In this document: positions 16,425-25,191 of the stretch, one piece after another | Layout: each line of letters begins with the position of its first letter | How positions within the stretch are numbered: position 1 is the first letter of the stretch | Source: Acidobacteriota bacterium | GTDB taxonomy: Bacteria; Acidobacteriota; Vicinamibacteria; Vicinamibacterales; SCN-69-37 | Direction: 5' to 3' | NCBI GenBank assembly: GCA_016716905.1 | Contig: JADJUS010000003.1 | Location: 731,308-795,307, forward strand | DNA length: 64,000 bases | Position numbers and translations under genes: made by a program | Notes under the pieces: generated by a model | Database searches by the model: none | What the model saw: only the letters and a program-made list of their open reading frames with translations | Told to the model about the DNA's origin: nothing

Positions 16425-18575
16425 ATGGAGCTCCTATCGCCGAAGGTCCCGAGGCTCCGTGAGATCGCGCTGGTGGCGGCCGTGTTCACTGCTGTGACGG
16501 CGTTTGTCATGTGGCCTCTGTTCGGCGTGATGGCGGACCACTTTCCGATCGCGGCGTCCGACTCGAAGCTGAACGCGTGGGTGCTGGCCTGGGGTGCGGA
16601 CCGCTTGCCGTACGGGCTGGACGGGTTCTGGACCCCGCCGATTTTTTATCCGTACCTGAACACGCTGGCCTATTCAGAGAACCTGCTCGGCGTGGCAGTG
16701 ATCGTGGCGCCCGTGCAGTGGATCTTCGGCAATCCCACGCTGACATACAACATTGCGTTCCTGCTGTCGTTTGTCGTGGCGGGAACCACCGCGTATTTGC
16801 TCGCCCTCACCGTCACAGGCAGTCGAAGCGCGGCCCTCATCGCCGGATTCGGCTTCGCCTTCACGCCGTATCGCTGGGCACAACTCACGCACCTGCATGT
16901 GTTGTGGAGTGCCTGGCTGCCGCTGGTGTTATGGGCGCTGCATGGCGCGCTCCGCACGCATCGATGGTCGTTCTGGCTGGTCTGTGTCGCGGCCGTGTTG
17001 CTGCAGGTGTCCTCGAGCGGGTACTCGGCTTTTCAAGTGGCCATGGCCTGCGGCTTCGTCGGGCTGGCCGGCGCCATCCGGTACGGCGTGAGTGCGGTGG
17101 CGCTTCGACGGATGGCCCTCGCGGGCCTTGCGGCCGCCGTCCTGCTGTCTTCAACAGTCGTGGCCTATTACCACGTGTGGGTCGCGCGTGAACCCACACC
17201 AGGCGATCTCGTGGCCTACAGTGCCGACCTGGGGACGTATATGAACGTGCACCCGGCCCTGCCCGCGGCTCGGTGGTTGAGCGCAGTGGCCCAGGATGAA
17301 GGACACCTCTTTCCCGGCTTCGTCATCCTCGTCCTCGCAGCAGTCGCTCTGGTCCCGATGGGCGGGCGGAGATTGGTGACACGGTGGCGCTGGGCCTATC
17401 TCGCACTGGCGGTCGCCGCCGTGCTCGCGTCGCTTGGGCCGGAACCGCGCGCGTGGGGCCACGCGCTGCCGATTCCGAAAGTGTACGAGTGGCTCGCGGT
17501 GCATCTGCCTCTCTTTGACGCGATGCGCGTGCCGGCACGGTTCGGCGTAGTGGCCATCCTGGCGTTCACCGTGCTTGCCGCCATCGGGGCAGCGCGTGCG
17601 ACCAGGGGGATAAGTCGTCGCCCGCTGGTGATCGTGACAGCCTTGGTAGGCGCCATCATCGTGTGGGAAGGGTATGGCGGCCCACTGCCGGTCATGACGA
17701 ATGCCCTGGCGAGTGGCGCGGGCGACGATGCCGCGTATGAGTGGTTGATTGGGCAGCCCACCGGTCCGGTGCTCGTGCTGCCAATGGCCACCCTGGGCGG
17801 CAGGTTCACGATGCACCAGCAGTACGGAGCGCTCAAGCACCGGCATCCGGTGGTGGACGGCGTTGGCCGGGCGGATACGCCGCTTGTGCAGTGGCTGAGC
17901 GGATCCGCCTCGCCGCTGGTTGTACCCGAAGAGCTGCCTCGGGCGGTTTCGTTCCTGCGTGGCCTGGGTGTGCGTTACGTGATGATGCGCCGCCACTCGT
18001 TTCGCGATCCAGGCATCGAGGCACGCTTGTACGACGTGTTCGAAGCTGACGCCGCACTCGTCGAACGCGGCCGTTTCGAGAACGTCGTGATCTGGGAGAT
18101 CGATCCCGGGCCCGTCGCGACGCCGGTCGAGCAGGTGCTGACGGGAATTCCCAGCGAGGCCATTTCGTTGTCGGCGTCCGAGAATGCCGACCGCATTCTC
18201 CTGGCGATGGATGGCAACGCCAGCTCGCGGTGGGTCAGCCGGTCTCAGGACGGATCAGAATGGGTGGCGATTGACTTCGACCGGCCCCGTAACCTCGCTC
18301 GCATTGACTTCGTCATGCACCCACGCAGCGACATTCACTATCCACGATTGCTGGAGATCGTGGCGACCGGCAGGGGAGGCGGAGGCGCCGAGACGTTGCT
18401 CTTTGCCGGGTCCCTCCTGCCGCAATTGGGGCGTGGCTGGAAAGTGTCGCCGGAGCGGCCCGTGGCCTCTCTCGACCTGCCGTCGTACGTCACCTCGCGT
18501 GTCTTGATTCGCCAACGTGGGCGAGCCAATCTCTGGTGGGCGATCGACGAGTTGCGGCTCTGGGAACGGCAGTAG
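16425..18575 (+). CDS. Large polytopic membrane protein with C-terminal F5/8 type C (discoidin-like) domain
   Basis: A 716-residue protein. Residues 1-450 contain about ten or more transmembrane helices. Early motifs DSKLNAWVLAWGADRL and FYPYLNTLAYSE recall polytopic glycosyltransferase-like (YfhO/PMT-like) proteins. The soluble C-terminal 150 residues (ISLSASENADRILLAMDGN to LWWAIDELRLWE) look like a galactose-binding discoidin domain. A related but twice-frameshifted gene lies at 48897-50866. It is likely involved in cell-surface glycan or lipid modification; substrate unknown. Confidence 0.65.
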   Translation: MELLSPKVPRLREIALVAAVFTAVTAFVMWPLFGVMADHFPIAASDSKLNAWVLAWGADRLPYGLDGFWTPPIFYPYLNTLAYSENLLGVAVIVAPVQWIFGNPTLTYNIAFLLSFVVAGTTAYLLALTVTGSRSAALIAGFGFAFTPYRWAQLTHLHVLWSAWLPLVLWALHGALRTHRWSFWLVCVAAVLLQVSSSGYSAFQVAMACGFVGLAGAIRYGVSAVALRRMALAGLAAAVLLSSTVVAYYHVWVAREPTPGDLVAYSADLGTYMNVHPALPAARWLSAVAQDEGHLFPGFVILVLAAVALVPMGGRRLVTRWRWAYLALAVAAVLASLGPEPRAWGHALPIPKVYEWLAVHLPLFDAMRVPARFGVVAILAFTVLAAIGAARATRGISRRPLVIVTALVGAIIVWEGYGGPLPVMTNALASGAGDDAAYEWLIGQPTGPVLVLPMATLGGRFTMHQQYGALKHRHPVVDGVGRADTPLVQWLSGSASPLVVPEELPRAVSFLRGLGVRYVMMRRHSFRDPGIEARLYDVFEADAALVERGRFENVVIWEIDPGPVATPVEQVLTGIPSEAISLSASENADRILLAMDGNASSRWVSRSQDGSEWVAIDFDRPRNLARIDFVMHPRSDIHYPRLLEIVATGRGGGGAETLLFAGSLLPQLGRGWKVSPERPVASLDLPSYVTSRVLIRQRGRANLWWAIDELRLWERQ

Positions 18576-18583
18576 ACCGAAAT

Positions 18584-18634
18584 GACCTCTGAGGTAATTA
18601 CCGGTCACTGCCGACGGTAATTACCTCAGAGGTC
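18584..18634. terminator. Perfect 20-bp inverted repeat between convergent genes
   Basis: 18584-18603 (gacctctgaggtaattaccg) pairs perfectly with 18615-18634 around an 11-base loop. The + side is followed by gtttt and the - side by catttc. It separates genes ending at 18575 (+) and 18647 (-), fitting a bidirectional terminator. Confidence 0.75.
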
Positions 18635-18646
18635 GTTTTGATTGTC

Positions 18647-21340
18647 CTAGAGGCCGATACGGAAGCCGACGCGGAAGGTCAGCGGTGGCTGCACGGCGGT
18701 TGGGCGCCTGAAGTTGGGTGTCGTCAGGACGTCTTCCTCCACTTCGTTGTTGTGACGCGTGGCGTTAAAGACGTCGAGCTGCAGTGCCGAGCGGCGGCCC
18801 GCAATCGTGAATCCTTTTTCCAGTCTGATGTCGAGCGTGAGTGTGTACGTGAACCGTGTGCGGCCAATACGGTAGGCGTGGATCATCTGGGCGCCGGACG
18901 CCAGATTCTCAGCGATGACCACGCGTGAGAAGGGTTGGCCGTCCTGGTAACGTGCCGAGAATCCAACGCGAATGTCACCGGGCGCCCGGTAACTGGTTGA
19001 CCACTTGGCCACATACGAGCGGTCGAAGAAGTAGCTGCCTTGCACCACGGGCCGCGCATTCGGCTGCTCGAAGACATCACCCACCACGCTCTGATCGTTT
19101 TCAAGCGGACCGAATCCGAGATGGCCCACCCAGCTGCGGGTGCGATACGCCATCACCCCGAACAAGACGCGCAGGCGGCGCGTGGAGAGCGTCCAGGTGG
19201 TCTCGATGCCTTCATACTTCGCGTTGCCCTCGGCGGGGTTGGTCAGCAGATACGCGTCTTTACCGAAACTCTCGGGGAGGCGATCAAACACGACCAGTGG
19301 TTTGTCGTCAGCCGGGCCGTCCCAGTCCTCGGCTGCGTCGGCAATGAACACGGCGCGGTAGCTGGACGCCGGCACACCGGTGTTGATCGAGCCGGGGATC
19401 GCCGACTGATTGCGCCAGATGGCGGCGGCGCGCCACACAAATACCTGTCGATGCCGCATCTCGATGCCGATCGTCCGTTCGCTCGTGCGCGACGCGCGAA
19501 GGTCCGGATCAATGGTCGCCACTGACGAACCCCAGCCGGCGCGTGACACCAACACGCCGAGTTCCCCGGTATCAAATCGACGATCGCCATCGAGGTCAAA
19601 CCAGCGGTGCACGTTCGACACCGTCTCGCCGGGGTCACCGTACGCGAGCATGGAGAGGGTCAGCGGATCGGCGTAACGTCCGGCGCCGCCAAAAATGGCA
19701 AAGGCACCGCGGCTCCACTGGAACGAGACGCGCGGGGAGACGGTGCGCCAGTTGATGCCATTAGCCGCGCCCTCTGCTGAGCCACTGGCAAGATCGACGC
19801 GCACACCGGCGTCCATGGTGAAGCTCGATCCCAGGGCCATGCGGTCCGCCACATAGGCCGAGCCGTGGAGCAGGCGTCGCTTCGACGCCGACGCGGGACT
19901 CGAGGGCAGCCACACGCGGGCAGCGATCCCGCCCACTTGCTCGGCGACGATGGGCAGCGATAACACTTCGCTTGTGGCGGCGGCCCGGCGCGCGGTGATG
20001 CCGGCGCGCAGTTCATGCGCCATGTTCCGCCATGAGAGCAGTCGCGGCGCCACGTGCGCCGCCGCGTCCCACTGAGAGGAGACCATGTCCGCTGCCGGCC
20101 TGGGCACAATTCCTTCCGTCACGCGGTCCACGGTGCCGCCCTCGGGGTTTGTGACATCGGGGGTGAAGGCGCCCCGCTGAAAGGCGAGTGATACACCGGC
20201 GCGGTTGCCCGCGGAGCCCACGCGTTCCCAGGCGGCGCTCGATTGAAGAAACGTGCCGCGTTCATAGACGTTGGTGTCCCTGAACTGCCGCCTGCCGTCA
20301 TACGGATAGCGCACACGTTGCGCGGCTGCCACGATACGAATCTGGTCGCCGTCGCCGCGGTTCTTGACGAGGTGACTGAACAGGGAAGCGCTGTCGGATG
20401 TCCACAAGCCCGGCCGATCGCGCTCGTGGTGCTGGGCGCGGCTGTAAGCGCCTGAGACGAGAAGGCCGGCCCGGTCGCCGACGGGACCCCCAAATTGCGC
20501 GCCGATGTCCCGCCACGAGGCCAGTCGGCCGATGGATGGCGCACCCATCAAGGGATTCAGATCCACCATTCCGGGTTCCGTGAACGACCCCTGCACGGTG
20601 CCGCTGCGTCCTGCGCCCGCGCGCCGCGGCGTGAGGCCGATGAGTACGCCTGGGCTCTCTGCCTCGATTTCGGCCAGGCCCGATGTGACTGTCACCGACT
20701 CGATGGCACTCAGGTCCAGTGCCACAGGCATCAGGCCGAACAGATTCGGAGCCAGTACGTTGACGTTGCCGAACGTCACCGCGGTCGTGGTCCACGACGC
20801 GCCCCGGCTGCCGAGCAGCGCCGAACGGCCGGTGCCCAGGCCGCCGTTGTCCATGCGGTCGGCGATCACGAATGGAACGGCCGTCTCGATCAACGACCAG
20901 ACGTTGCCGCCGGCGGGGAGGTCCTGCAGCCAGCGTGGGTCGAAGTCCGCGCCTTCGCCGACGTGCTGGCGGTCCACGACCGTGAGTGTCGGGCGTGGTG
21001 ACAGTGTCGCGAGCAGCGTAAGGACTTCACGCGACAGCAGCGTGACGGTCAGGGTCGATGCCGGCGCCGGTGGGCCGCTCACGGTCACGACATACGTGCC
21101 GGGCGCAAGGCCGGCAAACGATGCGAGTCGCGATCCCGGAGGGATGCTCGACGTCCGCCGCGTTGTCGGGTCGTCTTCGATTTGAATAGAGACGGCCACC
21201 GGCGCAGCACCAGTCGCCACGGCCCCCGCGACGCGCACACGGACCGTTCCTGTGTCGTCGAGTGTCAGACCACTGGCAAATGCCGGGCCGGCGAGGCCCA
21301 CCCAGATGAAGCAGGCCGCAGCCGCCCGAAGGATGACCAC
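18647..21340 (-). CDS. TonB-dependent receptor-like outer-membrane protein
   Basis: An 897-residue protein. The signal peptide (VILRAAAACFIWVGLAGPAFAS) is followed by a carboxypeptidase-regulatory-like Ig domain (about 30-105), a degenerate plug region and a long beta-barrel with alternating strands (VGFSARYQDGQPFSRVV, FTYTLTLDIRLEKGF). It ends in a barrel-like strand RVGFRIGL, with Leu rather than the usual Phe. It starts at GTG three bases after the cyclophilin gene. No TonB box was recognised; the ligand is unknown. Confidence 0.75.
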   Translation of the reverse strand: MVILRAAAACFIWVGLAGPAFASGLTLDDTGTVRVRVAGAVATGAAPVAVSIQIEDDPTTRRTSSIPPGSRLASFAGLAPGTYVVTVSGPPAPASTLTVTLLSREVLTLLATLSPRPTLTVVDRQHVGEGADFDPRWLQDLPAGGNVWSLIETAVPFVIADRMDNGGLGTGRSALLGSRGASWTTTAVTFGNVNVLAPNLFGLMPVALDLSAIESVTVTSGLAEIEAESPGVLIGLTPRRAGAGRSGTVQGSFTEPGMVDLNPLMGAPSIGRLASWRDIGAQFGGPVGDRAGLLVSGAYSRAQHHERDRPGLWTSDSASLFSHLVKNRGDGDQIRIVAAAQRVRYPYDGRRQFRDTNVYERGTFLQSSAAWERVGSAGNRAGVSLAFQRGAFTPDVTNPEGGTVDRVTEGIVPRPAADMVSSQWDAAAHVAPRLLSWRNMAHELRAGITARRAAATSEVLSLPIVAEQVGGIAARVWLPSSPASASKRRLLHGSAYVADRMALGSSFTMDAGVRVDLASGSAEGAANGINWRTVSPRVSFQWSRGAFAIFGGAGRYADPLTLSMLAYGDPGETVSNVHRWFDLDGDRRFDTGELGVLVSRAGWGSSVATIDPDLRASRTSERTIGIEMRHRQVFVWRAAAIWRNQSAIPGSINTGVPASSYRAVFIADAAEDWDGPADDKPLVVFDRLPESFGKDAYLLTNPAEGNAKYEGIETTWTLSTRRLRVLFGVMAYRTRSWVGHLGFGPLENDQSVVGDVFEQPNARPVVQGSYFFDRSYVAKWSTSYRAPGDIRVGFSARYQDGQPFSRVVIAENLASGAQMIHAYRIGRTRFTYTLTLDIRLEKGFTIAGRRSALQLDVFNATRHNNEVEEDVLTTPNFRRPTAVQPPLTFRVGFRIGL

Positions 21341-21343
21341 CCG

Positions 21344-21907
21344 CTACCGGACCGTAACGTTCTTGATAACCTCGTTCATCTCGATCTTGTCGGCGACCTC
21401 GATGCCCTTGATGACCTTGCCCAGTACCGTGTATTTCCCTTCGAGCGCCGGGATGGGCCCCAGCAGGATGAAGAACATGCTGTCAGCCGTTTCCGGCTTC
21501 CACGTGGGCCGGTAGGCCAGCGCGACGATGCCGCGGGTGAACTTACGCTTGCTCGGCTCGAAGACGCCAATGGGTTTGTTGGATCGGTTGGGGCCGCTTC
21601 CGCCCGTGCCCCATTCCTTCTGCTTGGTGATGTCGCGCGACAACGGGTCGCCGGCCTGCACCAGTCCGGGCTGCACCCAGTGGAAGCGCTGGCCGCGGTA
21701 GAACCCGCGCTTGGCCAATTCGAGGAAGTGCGCCACCGACTTGGGCGCTTCGCCCGGATAGGTTTCTATCTCAACCACGCCCTTGGCTGTTTCGAGCACC
21801 ACGACGGGGCCGGCCGGAGCAGGGGCCGGCTTGGCCTGACCCTGCATGGGTGATTGGGAGAACAGCAACGCAGCGGCAACACTCGCAGTCAGTAAAGGAC
21901 GAAACAT
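21344..21907 (-). CDS. Secreted cyclophilin-type peptidyl-prolyl isomerase
   Basis: A 187-residue protein with a signal peptide (FRPLLTASVAAALLFSQS) and a cyclophilin fold. Recognisable parts are VVEIETYPGEAPKSVAHFL, FYRGQRFHWVQPGLVQAGD, the DSMFFILLG strand in place of SQFFI, and YTVLGKVIKGIEVADKI. The catalytic Arg of the FHR motif is replaced (FHW), which may weaken activity. AGAGGTG precedes ATG 21907. It lies between upp (22 bp) and the receptor-like gene (3 bp) in one apparent operon. Confidence 0.85.
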   Translation of the reverse strand: MFRPLLTASVAAALLFSQSPMQGQAKPAPAPAGPVVVLETAKGVVEIETYPGEAPKSVAHFLELAKRGFYRGQRFHWVQPGLVQAGDPLSRDITKQKEWGTGGSGPNRSNKPIGVFEPSKRKFTRGIVALAYRPTWKPETADSMFFILLGPIPALEGKYTVLGKVIKGIEVADKIEMNEVIKNVTVR

Positions 21908-21929
21908 CGAGCACCTCTCGGCAGATAGT

Positions 21930-22568
21930 TTACGCCTGTTTGTGGACAACCCCCGTGCCGTGAAGCCGATCCCCAAAGTCTCCCAGGCCCGGTGCGATGA
22001 ACTTCTGGAGATTCAGTTCCCGGTCAAGCGCCGGAGAATAGACCGCCACATCCGGGTGGGCCCGTTCCACGGCCTCCACGCCCTCGGGGGCCGCGACGAT
22101 GGAGAGCAGGCGGATGGCGCGGGCGCCAGCGGCCTTGAGGATGTCGATGGCCATGATCGCCGAACCGCCGGTGGCGAGCATCGGGTCCACAAGCAAAATC
22201 AGGCTGCTGGACAGGCCCTCCGGCAGGTGCCCTGAATACTGATGGGCCTGGGCGGTGTGCTCGTCGCGCCGCAGGCCGATATGACCGACCCGTGCCTGCG
22301 GCAGGAAATTCAGCACTGGATCAACCAGGCACAATCCGGCGCGCAGGACCGCCACCACCACCACGTCACCTGCGATCGCCTGTCCGGTGGTCATTTCGAG
22401 CGGCGTCTGGACGGAGACCTCGGTGGTCGGCAGATCCTTCGTGGCTTCGGCCGCGATGATGAGACCGATGCGATGTGCCAGTTGCCGAAACTCGGCGGGC
22501 TGCGTGGTGGCGTCACGCAACGCGATCAGGGCATGCTGCGCAACGGGGTGTGCGACGAGGTGGAATGA
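21930..22568 (-). CDS. upp: Uracil phosphoribosyltransferase
   Basis: About 212 residues. The PRPP-binding loop is LILLVDPMLATGGSA and the uracil-recognising C-terminus is FIAPGLGDFGDRLHGT. It makes UMP from uracil and PRPP. GTG 22568 (VSFHLVAHPVAQHALIALRD) aligns with the usual start. An earlier GTG at 22586 is possible but would lie upstream of a TATAGT -10 box. Divergent from the amidohydrolase of the same salvage theme. Confidence 0.93.
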   Translation of the reverse strand, partial: SFHLVAHPVAQHALIALRDATTQPAEFRQLAHRIGLIIAAEATKDLPTTEVSVQTPLEMTTGQAIAGDVVVVAVLRAGLCLVDPVLNFLPQARVGHIGLRRDEHTAQAHQYSGHLPEGLSSSLILLVDPMLATGGSAIMAIDILKAAGARAIRLLSIVAAPEGVEAVERAHPDVAVYSPALDRELNLQKFIAPGLGDFGDRLHGTGVVHKQA

Positions 22569-22577
22569 CACCGGGAA

Positions 22578-22583
22578 ACTATA
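22578..22583 (-). promoter_or_regulatory. Candidate -10 box TATAGT for upp
   Basis: On the minus strand TATAGT (22583 to 22578) lies nine bases before GTG 22568, with no Shine-Dalgarno sequence. This suggests a near-leaderless upp mRNA. Confidence 0.35.
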
Positions 22584-22602
22584 CACCTGCGGTTCCGGCC
22601 GA

Positions 22603-22608
22603 TAGAAT
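22603..22608 (+). promoter_or_regulatory. Candidate -10 box TAGAAT for the salvage operon
   Basis: TAGAAT ends seven bases before ATG 22616, again with no Shine-Dalgarno sequence. It faces the upp promoter in a 47-bp divergent spacer. Confidence 0.35.
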
Positions 22609-22615
22609 CCCAGTC

Positions 22616-24034
22616 ATGAAGCGTTCGGCGTGGGTGGCAGTGGTCCTGTTCGCGATTGTGGCGGGCCTGGCGTGGCAGCGGACGCAGCCCGGGGACCGCG
22701 CGTCCATTTCGCTGCTCGTCACCGGAGGCACGGTGGTGACCATGGACGCGGCCGGCACGGTGGTGCCCGACGGTGCGGTCGCGATCGATGGCACGACGAT
22801 CGTGGCGATCGGAACGGCCGCCGACCTGGACGCGCGGTATCAGGCTCGCGAGCGCATCGATGCCCGCGGCCAGGTCATCATGCCGGGCCTCATCAACACC
22901 CACACACATGCGCCAATGGTCCTCTTTCGGGGGCTTGCCGATGACCTGGCGCTGATGGACTGGTTGACGCAGTACATCTTCCCCGCGGAGAAGGCCACGG
23001 TCTCACCCGAGTTCGTGCGCGTCGGCACGCGGCTGGCTCTGCTGGAAATGATTGAGTCGGGCACCACGACGTATGCCGACATGTATTACTTCGAGGAAGA
23101 GATTGCCGCAGTCACCAAGGCCGCGGGCGTACGCGGGGTGCTCGGCCAGACCATCATCAGGTTCCCTGTGGCAGACGCCGCGACCCCCGAAGAAGGGCTC
23201 GCGCGTTCAGAGACGTTTCTGACTCAGTGGGCGAACGATCCGCTCATCGTGCCGGCGGTCGCGCCGCACGCGCCGTATACGCTGACACCCGAGACACTGA
23301 AGGCGGCGCGCGCGCTGGCGGACAAATATCGTGCGCCGCTTTTGATCCACCTGGCGGAGACGCGCGACGAGGTGGGCATCATTGCCGGACAGTTCAAGCT
23401 GTCGCCGGCGATGTTCCTCGACAGTCTGGGATTCTGGGGCGGCCGCTCACTCGCCGCACATGCGGTGTGGGTGGATGAGGCCGACATGAAGATGCTGGCC
23501 GCGCGTGGCGTCGGTCTCTCCCACAATCCCGAGAGCAATATGAAGCTGGCCTCTGGCACGGCACCGGTGACGGGCTGGTTGAGCGCCGGAATCCCGGCGG
23601 GGCTGGGCACCGATGGCGCCGCCAGCAATAACGACCTGGACATGTTCGAGGCCGTGCGCACAGCAGCGCTCCTCCATAAACATGCCACCGGCGACCCACG
23701 GGCGATGCCCGCCAGACAGGCGCTGGAACTGGCCACGCGTCGCGGCGCCGCCGCGCTGGGACTTGGGGATAGGATTGGCAGTCTGGAGACTGGCAAACTG
23801 GCCGACGTGATCACCGTGTCGATGTCGAGCGCGCGACAAACGCCGCTGTTCGATCCGCTCTCGCACCTTGTCTACGTGACACGGGGCACCGATGTGCGCA
23901 ACACCATCGTCCACGGGCGGGTGCTGATGCGTCAGGGGCGGGTGATCAGCCTCAACCGTTCGGCTGTTCTCCAGGAAGCGACTGCGATGGCAGAGAAGGT
24001 CCGCGCCGCGGTGTCGCGCAAGGAGGGGCAGTGA
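22616..24034 (+). CDS. Membrane-anchored amidohydrolase (TRZ/ATZ, adenosine/SAH/MTA deaminase-like)
   Basis: A 472-residue protein with an N-terminal hydrophobic anchor or signal (AWVAVVLFAIVAGLA). Metal ligands of the amidohydrolase superfamily are visible: HTH in NTHTHAPM, H in LIHLAET, H in AAHAVWVDE, and D in GLGTDGAASNNDLDMF. The last motif is typical of S-adenosylhomocysteine / methylthioadenosine deaminases. It heads a run with hpt, rpiB and deoC, consistent with purine nucleoside breakdown outside the cytoplasmic membrane. Exact substrate uncertain. Confidence 0.85.
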   Translation: MKRSAWVAVVLFAIVAGLAWQRTQPGDRASISLLVTGGTVVTMDAAGTVVPDGAVAIDGTTIVAIGTAADLDARYQARERIDARGQVIMPGLINTHTHAPMVLFRGLADDLALMDWLTQYIFPAEKATVSPEFVRVGTRLALLEMIESGTTTYADMYYFEEEIAAVTKAAGVRGVLGQTIIRFPVADAATPEEGLARSETFLTQWANDPLIVPAVAPHAPYTLTPETLKAARALADKYRAPLLIHLAETRDEVGIIAGQFKLSPAMFLDSLGFWGGRSLAAHAVWVDEADMKMLAARGVGLSHNPESNMKLASGTAPVTGWLSAGIPAGLGTDGAASNNDLDMFEAVRTAALLHKHATGDPRAMPARQALELATRRGAAALGLGDRIGSLETGKLADVITVSMSSARQTPLFDPLSHLVYVTRGTDVRNTIVHGRVLMRQGRVISLNRSAVLQEATAMAEKVRAAVSRKEGQ

Positions 24035-24549
24035 GTCACGTGACCCAGTTTCTGGGCGAGGCCGAGATCGCGGAACGCGTCAACGCCGTGGCCGCGGCCA
24101 TCCGGGCTGACGCCGGCCCCGATGTGCCCGTTCACCTCGTGGGTGTGCTGAAGGGCGCGTTTATCTTCATGGCGGATCTCATGCGCCAGATCGGCGGCCC
24201 GATCACGTGTGACTTCATCGCGGTCTCCAGCTACGCAGGCACGGTGTCCACGGGACAAGTCCAGATCCTGAAGGACCTGGACCGATCGATTGATGGCCGG
24301 TATGTGGTGATCGTTGAAGACATCGTGGACACGGGGCTCACGCTCTCGTATCTGCAGGACGTGTTTCGCACGCGGTCGCCGCGGGCGCTCAAGACGGCGT
24401 GCCTGTTGAGCAAGCCGTCGCGGCGAAAAGTGGACGTGCCAGTGGATTACGTCGGATTCACCATCGACGACCGCTTCGTGGTCGGGTATGGCCTCGATTT
24501 CGACGAGCAGTATCGCAACCTGCCGTTCATTGGCGTGGTGGGAGAGTAG
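24031..24549 (+). CDS. hpt: Hypoxanthine phosphoribosyltransferase
   Basis: A 172-residue enzyme that converts hypoxanthine or guanine plus PRPP to IMP or GMP. The PRPP loop reads VVIVEDIVDTGLTL, the N-terminal loop is VGVLKGAFIFMADL, and VGYGLDFDEQYRNLPFIG is the conserved C-terminal part. GTG 24031 overlaps the amidohydrolase stop by four bases. Hypoxanthine released after adenosine deamination would be its substrate. Confidence 0.95.
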   Translation: MSHVTQFLGEAEIAERVNAVAAAIRADAGPDVPVHLVGVLKGAFIFMADLMRQIGGPITCDFIAVSSYAGTVSTGQVQILKDLDRSIDGRYVVIVEDIVDTGLTLSYLQDVFRTRSPRALKTACLLSKPSRRKVDVPVDYVGFTIDDRFVVGYGLDFDEQYRNLPFIGVVGE

Positions 24550-25191
24550 ATGGCCGTGCGCAGGTTCTCGATCATCACGGAAGGTGATGCGCGGCAGATC
24601 GAGCCAGGGACCACTGTCGAACTGGACGCGAGGGGCCACGTGACGCCGCTGGCGGCCGATACGCTGCGGGAGCGCCGCGTGACCGTGGTGCCGGCTGGAA
24701 CCGCCGACCCTGCGCTGCCTGCGGACCTGTCGCCGATATCGCCTGTGCGCCGCGTCACCATCGGGTCCGACCACACCGGTGTGGCGCTCAAGGCGACGCT
24801 GGTCGCACACCTGCGAAAGTCCGGTCTCGCCGTGTATGACTGCGGCACTGATGGACCCGAGGCGGTGGACTATCCAGACATTGCGGCGGCGGTGGGGAAG
24901 AGTGTCGTGCGAGGGGAAGCCGACGCGGGCATCGTGATCGATGGCGCCGGACTGGGATCGGCGATGGCGGCCAACAAGATCCGCGGCGTGCGAGCGGCGA
25001 TGTGTCTGACGGTGACGCTGGCGCGGTATGCGCGTGAACACAATGGCGCGAACGTTCTGGCTCTGGGCGCCACACTGATCACCAGCGCCGAGGCCATCGA
25101 GATTGTGGACACCTGGTTGAGCACGCCGACGAGGGAACCGCGGTACCTGCGGCGCCTCTTGAAGGTGCGGCGCCTGGAAGAGAGCTTTTAG
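24550..25191 (+). CDS. rpiB: Ribose-5-phosphate isomerase B-like protein with N-terminal ITE/ltP domain
   Basis: A 213-residue protein. Residues 68-213 are RpiB/LacAB (IGSDHTGVALKATLVAHL, YPDIAAAV, GAGLGSAMAANKIRGVRAA with Ala instead of Cys in the usual CGTG motif, and AREHNGANVLALG). Residues 1-60 (FSIITEGDARQIEPGT, HVTPLAADTLRERRV) resemble the short N-terminal segment of EutT-type adenosyltransferases and RpiB homologues of bacterial microcompartment loci. The missing catalytic Cys leaves isomerase activity uncertain. ATG directly follows hpt. Confidence 0.8.
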   Translation: MAVRRFSIITEGDARQIEPGTTVELDARGHVTPLAADTLRERRVTVVPAGTADPALPADLSPISPVRRVTIGSDHTGVALKATLVAHLRKSGLAVYDCGTDGPEAVDYPDIAAAVGKSVVRGEADAGIVIDGAGLGSAMAANKIRGVRAAMCLTVTLARYAREHNGANVLALGATLITSAEAIEIVDTWLSTPTREPRYLRRLLKVRRLEESF

